A DNA stretch of 37,952 nt, taken from the NCBI GenBank assembly GCA_937996755.1, contig CALKUS010000182.1, positions 1-37,952 of the forward strand. The letters are read 5' to 3'. A program made the position numbers and the translations under genes. This document shows, one piece after another, positions 32,745 to 37,952 of the stretch; the first letter of the stretch is position 1; the number at the start of each line of letters is the position of its first letter. The notes under the pieces are model-generated. The model did not search any database and was not told where the DNA came from. It worked only from the letters and a program-made list of their open reading frames with translations. This DNA is from an uncultured Pseudomonadota bacterium. GTDB lineage: Bacteria; Pseudomonadota; Gammaproteobacteria; Xanthomonadales; Ahniellaceae.

Positions 32745-34001
32745 TCAGCAACGCATCTGCTTGATCATCTGGTCGGCCATGGACTTGGTCGACGGGAAGG
32801 CACGCGCCTTCTCGTATTCCGCCTTGGCCGCCTTGCAGTTGCCTTCCTCGTTGTACGCATTGCCCATCATCTGGTGCGCCTCGCCTTCGTGCTTCAGGCC
32901 GCCCTTGGCGAACGCCGCCTGGATGGCCGCCTTGCCCTCGGCGAGGTTTTCCTTTTCCTGCAGCAGCAGGTAGCCGCGCTGGTAGTCCAGCTCGCCGGTG
33001 GTGGACTGGGCCGCGCCCTTCGTGTAGGCCGCGATCGCCTCGTCGACCTTCTCGGCCTGGTACCAGTAGTTGCCGAGGCGCGTGTAGTTGGTCTCGTCGC
33101 CCTTCACCTTGCCGCCCTCGATGGACTGCTGGAGGATCGCCGCGGCATCGGCCGGCTTGTCCATCTCGTAGTACAGGTTGGCCAGGTACACGAGCGCCTT
33201 CTCGTCGTCGAGGATGCCCTTCTTGTACGCCGCGTCGAGCACGGCGGCCGCTTTTTCGTTCTGCTCGGCGTCCACGTAGGCCTGCGCGAGCTGCAACGCG
33301 GCCTGCTTGTTGTTCGGGTCGTTCTTCACCAGCTCTTCGGCGACCTGGATCGCCCCGCCGGTGTCGCCCGATTCCTGGTACGTCGCGGCGAGCATCTGCT
33401 GCCACGATTCGTTCGGCGTGTCGGACAGCGAGATCGCCTTCTTCAGCGCTTCGGCGGCTTCCGGGTAGCGCTCGAGGCGGTACAGGGCGTTGCCCTTCAT
33501 CGCGTACGCATCGGCCTTCGCCGAGCCGGATTCCTTCTGCCAGCGATCGATCGCGGCCAGCGCGGCGTCGTAGTTCTGTTCGTTGATGTTGATCTGCGCC
33601 ATCAGGTACATCGTCTCGAACTGCGACTTGTTGTCGAGCGCGTTCAGGTCGATCGCCTTCTGGCTCACTTCCAGCGCCTTCGCCGTGTCGTCTTCGTCGA
33701 GCGCGATCTGCGCGAGCCCGCGCAGCGCGAGCGCCTGCTCGTACTTGGTCGCCTTCGTGTTCGCGGCGACTTCCTCGAGCAGCGGCTTCGCCTTCTCGTA
33801 GTCGTCCTTGCCGAGCGCGTCGTAGCCCTTGCTGAGCTTCTGGTACGCGTTCGACGGCTGCGGCAGGCGCGGCTCTTCGCGCGTGGCATTCGGGTATTCG
33901 TTCTTCGCCGCTTCCTTCTTCGCGGCGAGCGCGGGCGCGGCCACGAATGCGGCGAACGCGAACGCGAGCAGCAGCGACTTGGCGACGGTGGCGATCTTCA
34001 T
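32745..34001 (-). CDS. Periplasmic TPR-repeat protein
   Basis: A 418-residue protein with a signal peptide (MKIATVAKSLLLAFAFAAFVAAPALA) and about nine tetratricopeptide repeats from residue 50 to the end, e.g. YDALGKDDYEKAKPLLEEVA, ALRGLAQIALDEDDTAKALE, GNALYRLERYPEAAEALKKA and LGNYWYQAEKVDEAIAAYTKG. The protein is a helical scaffold for protein contacts in the periplasm. It lies upstream of tonB on the same strand with a 238-base gap containing the tonB promoter. TPR proteins accompany TonB systems in some marine gammaproteobacteria, so a link is possible but not shown. Confidence 0.85.
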   Translation of the reverse strand: MKIATVAKSLLLAFAFAAFVAAPALAAKKEAAKNEYPNATREEPRLPQPSNAYQKLSKGYDALGKDDYEKAKPLLEEVAANTKATKYEQALALRGLAQIALDEDDTAKALEVSQKAIDLNALDNKSQFETMYLMAQININEQNYDAALAAIDRWQKESGSAKADAYAMKGNALYRLERYPEAAEALKKAISLSDTPNESWQQMLAATYQESGDTGGAIQVAEELVKNDPNNKQAALQLAQAYVDAEQNEKAAAVLDAAYKKGILDDEKALVYLANLYYEMDKPADAAAILQQSIEGGKVKGDETNYTRLGNYWYQAEKVDEAIAAYTKGAAQSTTGELDYQRGYLLLQEKENLAEGKAAIQAAFAKGGLKHEGEAHQMMGNAYNEEGNCKAAKAEYEKARAFPSTKSMADQMIKQMRC

Positions 34002-34136
34002 GACGACTCTCGACGAAGAAGCGGGCTGCCGAGCGTAACGCCCGGCGCGGCGGCCTCACAAGCCGCGGCGCAAGGTGCGGACGCTTCGGCCGAGCGCAAC
34101 CACGTTCGCGCGGCAACTGCAACGAAACGTTTCCGC

Positions 34137-35099
34137 TCAGGTGGTGGCGAAGTTCGCCTTGGCGAATGCGACGCGCTCGGCCGGGTCCTTCGCGAGCGTG
34201 CCGGCCGCTTCCAGCGCCTGGATCCGCTTCAGCCGGTGCGCGAGACCGTTGCCGTTCGCGATCTGGATGGCCAGCCCGGGCCGCGCGTTGAGCTCGAGGA
34301 TCAGCGGCCCGAGGTTGCGGTCGAGCACGATGTCGACGCCGACGTAACCCAGGCACGACAGCTCGTAGGCGCGCGCCGCGATCAGCAGCAGCTCGTCCCA
34401 GCGCGGGATGTTCAAACCGACGATCGAATGCTCGGTGTCGGGGTGCTCCTTCACCGGCTCGTTGCCCCAGACGCCGCGCTTCGTGATGCCGGTCGGGATG
34501 TCGATGCCGACGCCGATCGCGCCCTGGTGCAGGTTCGCCTTGCCGTCCGACATGCGCGTCGGCAGGCGGATCATCGCCATCACCGGATAACCGAGGAACA
34601 CGATGATGCGGATGTCCGGCACGCCCTTGTAGCTGACGTTGTCGAACACCGGGTCGAACTGCACGCAGTACTCGACGAGCACGTGGTCGGGTTGCCCGCC
34701 GAGGCTGAACAGCCCGGAAAGCATGTTGGACAGGTGGTGGTCGAATTCTTCGCGCGAGATGAAACCGCCGTTCGAGCGACGGTACTTGTCGCCGCGCCGT
34801 CCGGTGATCACGAGGATGCCGTCGCCGCCCGAGCCGTGCGCGGGCTTCACGACGAACTGGTCGCGTTCGCGGATCTTCGCGTGCAGCTCCTCGATCTCGT
34901 GTTCCTCGCGCACGACGGCGTACAGCTCGGGCACGGGCAGCCCGGCCTCGATCGCCAGGTGCTTCGTGATCAGCTTGTCGTCGACGCGCGGATAGAACTT
35001 GCGCGGGTTGTACCGCAGCACGAAGTCCGCGTTGCGCTCGCCGATGCCGACGAGGCCGATCTCACGCAGGCGACGCGCGGTGCGCAGCAGGCCGAGCAC
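34137..35099 (-). CDS. Alpha-L-glutamate ligase-like ATP-grasp protein
   Basis: A 320-residue ATP-grasp protein starting at GTG 35099. ATP-site blocks include FVVKPAHGSGGDGILVI, VLVEYCVQFDP, GVPDIRIIVFLGYPVMAMIRLPT, GANLHQGAIGVGID-like ANLHQGAIGVGIDI, and the metal site LGPLILELNARPGLAIQIAN. These match the RimK-related ligase-like family that is always found with inactive transglutaminase membrane proteins. A ligase of this kind would join an amino acid or peptide to a carboxyl group using ATP. It begins one base after the transglutaminase stop. Confidence 0.88.
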   Translation of the reverse strand: MLGLLRTARRLREIGLVGIGERNADFVLRYNPRKFYPRVDDKLITKHLAIEAGLPVPELYAVVREEHEIEELHAKIRERDQFVVKPAHGSGGDGILVITGRRGDKYRRSNGGFISREEFDHHLSNMLSGLFSLGGQPDHVLVEYCVQFDPVFDNVSYKGVPDIRIIVFLGYPVMAMIRLPTRMSDGKANLHQGAIGVGIDIPTGITKRGVWGNEPVKEHPDTEHSIVGLNIPRWDELLLIAARAYELSCLGYVGVDIVLDRNLGPLILELNARPGLAIQIANGNGLAHRLKRIQALEAAGTLAKDPAERVAFAKANFATT

Positions 35100-35100
35100 G

Positions 35101-36654
35101 TCAGCCGCCCTGCCCTTCGTTCGCCGGCTTCTCGCGCGCGAGCGCGCGGAAGCGGAACAGCTCCGTCAGGCGATAGCCCGAGTAGCGCCCGAGCACGAGC
35201 GTCAGCGCGAGCAGCACGAGCAGCAGCTCCGGGAACACGAACACGATGTGCTGCATGTGCGTCTCGCCCATCACGATGTAGGCGAGGCTCGCGATCACCA
35301 GCGAGCCGAGTGCCTGGCGGATGGCGAAGCCGGGGCTGCGCTCCTCCCACGCCACGGACACGCGCTCGATGGTCATCGTCATGATGATCATCGGGAACAA
35401 CGCGACGTTGAGGCCGATCTCGAATCCGAGCTTGTTGCTGACCACGCTCACGAGCGCCATCAGCAGCACCACCACGATCAGCACCGCGGTGAGGCGTGGC
35501 ACCAGCAGCAGCTTCAGGCGCTCCATGTAGAAGCGCACCAGCAGCCCGAGGCTGATCACGATCACGAACAGGATCACGCCGGCGACCACGCCGGTCCAGT
35601 TGAACGCGAGCGCGATCAGCACGGGCATGAACGTGCCGAAGGTCTTGATGCCGACGATGTTGCGCAACAGCAGCATGATGAACGCGCCGACCGGCACGAG
35701 CAGCAGGATCTTGTACGTGCCCTGCGTCTGCAGCGGCAGCGCGAGCAGCGAATACGCGACGAGCGCGCGGTCGCGCACTTCCAGCCGCTTCTTCGCGGTC
35801 GCGAGCGAGTCGGCGAGGCTGCGCGTGACCGAGAACTCGAGGATTCCGCGCGGGTTGCGATCGATCGCGAGCACCGGCTTCGGGCCGATGCTCCACAGCA
35901 TCGTGTCCTCGGGCCAGCCGTTCGCGCCGGTGTGCTGGTCGACCGTGTTCCACAGGCGCGATTCGAGGTCGTAGACCTGCAGCAGCGGCTGCAGGCGCGC
36001 GCTCGTGTCGGTCTCGCGCAACGGCAGGCCCCACGCGACACGTGCCGGGATCCGCCGCTCGGCGAGCAATCCGACGATCAGCGCGGCGCGCTCGGCGTCG
36101 TCGTCGTTGCCCTCCAGCAGCAGCTCGACTTCCTCCGTCGGATCCTCTTCCGCGAGGCGGCGCACCAGCTCGGCCGCGAAGGTCGCCGAGTCGACGGTGA
36201 CGGCACGCACCTGCTCGAGCAGCGTCGCGCGTGCGGTCGCGAATGGCTCGTCCCAGGTCGGCGGCGGCGGCACGCGCGGCTTCGGTTCGTCGGCGACCTT
36301 GTGCTGGTCGCGATACACCGTGGCGCGGTAGTACAGCACCTGGGTGCCGGTAGCGCGGCGTGCCTGCCAGATGACTTCGCGCGCATCCGGCGTCTTCTGC
36401 TCGGTCGGCTTGAAGCCGCGAGCGAGGAAGTTGTCGTTGAGCACGGCGTAGCCGGGCGGGTTCTGCGGCACCTGCAGCGTGATGCGGTTGCCGCCCGTGC
36501 GCGCCTTGAACTCGACGCGCGCCTGCACTTCCCACACCTCCGTCTCGGTGACCGGGAGCACGGGGAAGCCGAGCACTTTCCACTTGTAGAAGAACGCGCC
36601 GAGGCCGACGGCGGCGATCAGCAGCGCGAGCAGGTAGAGCTGCGACTTCTTCAT
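35101..36654 (-). CDS. Inactive transglutaminase fused to seven transmembrane helices
   Basis: A 517-residue protein with an N-terminal helix (about 6-22), a periplasmic transglutaminase-like domain (about 40-290) and a C-terminal set of seven helices (about 315-500). The family name reflects the missing Cys-His-Asp triad: I see no catalytic cysteine in the domain. Landmarks are LNDNFLARGFKPTEQKTPDAREVIW, RNIVGIKTFGTFMPVLIALAF, SNKLGFEIGLNVALFPMIIMTMTIERVSVAWEERS and the basic C-terminus. ATG 36654 (MKKSQLYL) is the usual family start; one further ATG lies seven codons upstream. It probably works with the ATP-grasp ligase as a membrane receptor for peptides. Confidence 0.87.
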   Translation of the reverse strand: MKKSQLYLLALLIAAVGLGAFFYKWKVLGFPVLPVTETEVWEVQARVEFKARTGGNRITLQVPQNPPGYAVLNDNFLARGFKPTEQKTPDAREVIWQARRATGTQVLYYRATVYRDQHKVADEPKPRVPPPPTWDEPFATARATLLEQVRAVTVDSATFAAELVRRLAEEDPTEEVELLLEGNDDDAERAALIVGLLAERRIPARVAWGLPLRETDTSARLQPLLQVYDLESRLWNTVDQHTGANGWPEDTMLWSIGPKPVLAIDRNPRGILEFSVTRSLADSLATAKKRLEVRDRALVAYSLLALPLQTQGTYKILLLVPVGAFIMLLLRNIVGIKTFGTFMPVLIALAFNWTGVVAGVILFVIVISLGLLVRFYMERLKLLLVPRLTAVLIVVVLLMALVSVVSNKLGFEIGLNVALFPMIIMTMTIERVSVAWEERSPGFAIRQALGSLVIASLAYIVMGETHMQHIVFVFPELLLVLLALTLVLGRYSGYRLTELFRFRALAREKPANEGQGG

Positions 36655-36738
36655 GTGCGATCGGGCGGCCGCCATCCCCGGATGCGGCGCGCCAGTATAG
36701 CGATGGCTTGCCCCGGGTTCGCCGTGACGGGCGGCCGG

Positions 36739-36798
36739 GCGGTGAGCGGTGAGCGGTGAGCGGTGAGCGGTGAGCGGTGAGCGGTGAGCGGTGAGCGG
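36739..36798 (+). repeat. Tandem heptamer array GCGGTGA, about 8.6 copies
   Basis: Eight perfect copies of GCGGTGA run from 36739 to 36794, followed by a partial GCGG. The array lies between the inactive transglutaminase gene and gyrB. Perfect copies of this kind can gain or lose units by slippage. Confidence 0.95.
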
Positions 36799-36824
36799 CT
36801 GGAGCGTGCCGCGCCCTGCTCTTG

Positions 36825-36864
36825 CCGCTATCCGCTATCCGCTATCCGCTATCCGCTATCCGCT
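36825..36864 (+). repeat. Tandem heptamer array CCGCTAT, about 5.7 copies
   Basis: Five perfect copies of CCGCTAT (36825-36859) and a partial CCGCT. It ends four bases after the gyrB stop. On the minus strand the unit reads ATAGCGG, so both arrays share GCGG but in opposite orientation. Confidence 0.95.
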
Positions 36865-36868
36865 TGCC

Positions 36869-37952
36869 TCAGACGTCGAGATTCGACACCCGCAGCGCGT
36901 TCTGTTCGATGAATTGCCGCCGCGGTTCCACCACATCGCCCATCAGTGTCGCGAAGATCTGGTCGGCCGCGACGGCGTCCTCGATGCGCACCTGCAGCAG
37001 GCGGCGCGTTTCGGGATTCACCGTCGTCTCCCAGAGCTGCTCGGGATTCATTTCGCCGAGGCCCTTGAAGCGCTGGATCGTGCGGCCTTTCTTCGCCTCT
37101 TCCATCAGCCAGGCCTGCGCCTCGTGGAAGTCGCGGATCGGCGCGGAGCGCCCGCCGCGCGACACGCGCGCGCCGGCCTGCACGAGCCCGTCGAGCGCGG
37201 CAGCGAGCTCCGCGATCGGCGCGTACTCGGTCGAAGCGAAGAACGCCTGCGACAGTACCTGCTGCGAGCTCAGTCCGTGGTGGTCCTTGGCGATGCGCAG
37301 CGACGCGGGATGCTCCGCCGATGCCGGCACGGCCTCGATGCGGTAGCGCGGGCGACCGATGCCGGTGGCGGCGAGCAGATGCTCGAGCTGCGCGGCGAAC
37401 GCGCGCACGCGCGCGTCGTCCGCGAAGTCCGTCGCGCGCAGCGGCGCGAGGTCGCGCAGCGCCGCGAGGACATGGCGGTCGTAGCGATGGCCGAGTCGTT
37501 CGATCTGCTCGTTCGCCAGCGTGTAGTCGCGCAACAGCTTCTCGAGCCCGGGCCCCTTCAGCGGCGGCGCGTCCGGCGAATACGCGAGCTCCGCTTCCTC
37601 GACGGCGTTGTTGATGAGATACGTGCTGAGCGCGCCGTCGTCCTTGAGGTATTGCTCGTTCTTGCCCTGCTTGATCTTGTAGAGCGGCGGCAGGCCGATG
37701 TAGACGTGGCCGCGCTCGATGAGCTCCGGCATCTGCCGGTAGAAGAACGTCAGCAGCAGCGTACGGATGTGCGAGCCGTCGACGTCCGCATCGGTCATGA
37801 TGATGATGCGGTGGTAGCGCAGCTTCGCGACGTCGAATTCGTCCTTGCCGATGCCGCAGCCGAGCGCCGTGATCAGCGTGCCGACTTCGGCGCTCGACAG
37901 CATCTTGTCGAAGCGCGCCTTCTCGACGTTCAGGATCTTGCCCTTCAGCGGC
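36869..37952 (-). CDS. gyrB: DNA gyrase subunit B, C-terminal part (runs off the right edge)
   Basis: The last 360 residues of GyrB. The TOPRIM domain is visible (TLITALGCGIGKDEFDV, then IIIMTDADVDGSHIRTLLLTFFYRQMPELI, with the DxDxDG metal site), followed by the roughly 170-residue insertion of Gram-negative GyrB and the conserved end (RFKGLGEMNPEQLWETTVNPETRR, ADQIFATLMGDVVEPRRQFIEQNAL). The insertion and the end distinguish GyrB from ParE. The reading frame continues without a start to 37952. It places the window next to the replication origin in this order of bacteria. Confidence 0.96.
   Translation of the reverse strand, partial: PLKGKILNVEKARFDKMLSSAEVGTLITALGCGIGKDEFDVAKLRYHRIIIMTDADVDGSHIRTLLLTFFYRQMPELIERGHVYIGLPPLYKIKQGKNEQYLKDDGALSTYLINNAVEEAELAYSPDAPPLKGPGLEKLLRDYTLANEQIERLGHRYDRHVLAALRDLAPLRATDFADDARVRAFAAQLEHLLAATGIGRPRYRIEAVPASAEHPASLRIAKDHHGLSSQQVLSQAFFASTEYAPIAELAAALDGLVQAGARVSRGGRSAPIRDFHEAQAWLMEEAKKGRTIQRFKGLGEMNPEQLWETTVNPETRRLLQVRIEDAVAADQIFATLMGDVVEPRRQFIEQNALRVSNLDV

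Noticed and set aside
32130..35384. A plus-strand frame of over 1000 codons
   Set aside because: It is antisense to tonB, the TPR protein and the ATP-grasp gene, all of which have clear family motifs. Its composition is low-complexity.
36739..36864. CRISPR-like array
   Set aside because: The unit is only seven bases and there are no spacers.
36869..37952. parE instead of gyrB
   Set aside because: The long insertion after the TOPRIM domain and the C-terminal wording are those of Gram-negative GyrB.

Overview
The window comes from a very GC-rich gammaproteobacterium, most likely of the Lysobacterales (Xanthomonadales). The main argument is gene order: tonB-exbB-exbD-exbD next to pdxJ, a few genes from gyrB, is the arrangement I remember beside the replication origin in Xanthomonas and its relatives. 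gyrB runs off the right edge on the minus strand, so dnaA/dnaN/recF and oriC should lie just beyond it. I saw no rRNA, tRNA, CRISPR array, intact insertion sequence or phage gene. No gap between genes exceeds about 240 bases.

Layout, left to right. 1-6244: the end of an unknown plus-strand gene, then a minus-strand run mlaF-mlaE-mlaD-mlaC-mlaB-mlaA (phospholipid transport between the two membranes), followed by DNA topoisomerase IB and an MFS exporter. 6402-9484: a secreted DUF4139 protein, a DUF2238 membrane protein and a divergent rhomboid protease. 9492-12463: folE, a DUF4124 protein and a secreted DUF885 peptidase. 12587-14301: fbp coupled to a 2-oxoglutarate/Fe(II) oxygenase. 14302-17425: a three-gene signalling cassette (CHASE3-type sensor kinase, periplasmic sugar-binding-type protein, single-domain response regulator) flanked by two direct copies of the 3' end of a radical SAM gene. 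17436-23242: that radical SAM gene, a TesA-type esterase divergent from an ABC ATPase/FtsX-like permease pair, and two small membrane proteins. 23323-26422: acetyl-CoA synthetase, a hotdog-fold DUF4442 protein and a phosphopantetheinyl transferase, joined by GTGA overlaps. 26505-28558: an ECF sigma factor, an overlapping single-pass membrane protein and a secreted PDZ-like protein. 28716-32506: pdxJ facing an orphan exbD, then the tonB-exbB-exbD1-exbD2 operon with a clear terminator. 32745-36654: a periplasmic TPR protein and a pair made of an ATP-grasp ligase-like protein and an inactive transglutaminase with seven membrane helices. 36739-36864: two heptamer tandem arrays. 36869-37952: the C-terminal part of gyrB.

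The strongest candidates for something undescribed are the kinase/binding-protein/receiver cassette, whose flanks look like the att scar of an element that entered the 3' end of the radical SAM gene; the ECF sigma/membrane protein/PDZ module, which lacks a recognisable anti-sigma domain; and the ATP-grasp/inactive transglutaminase pair. All coordinates and motifs were read by eye. No database search or computed statistic was available.
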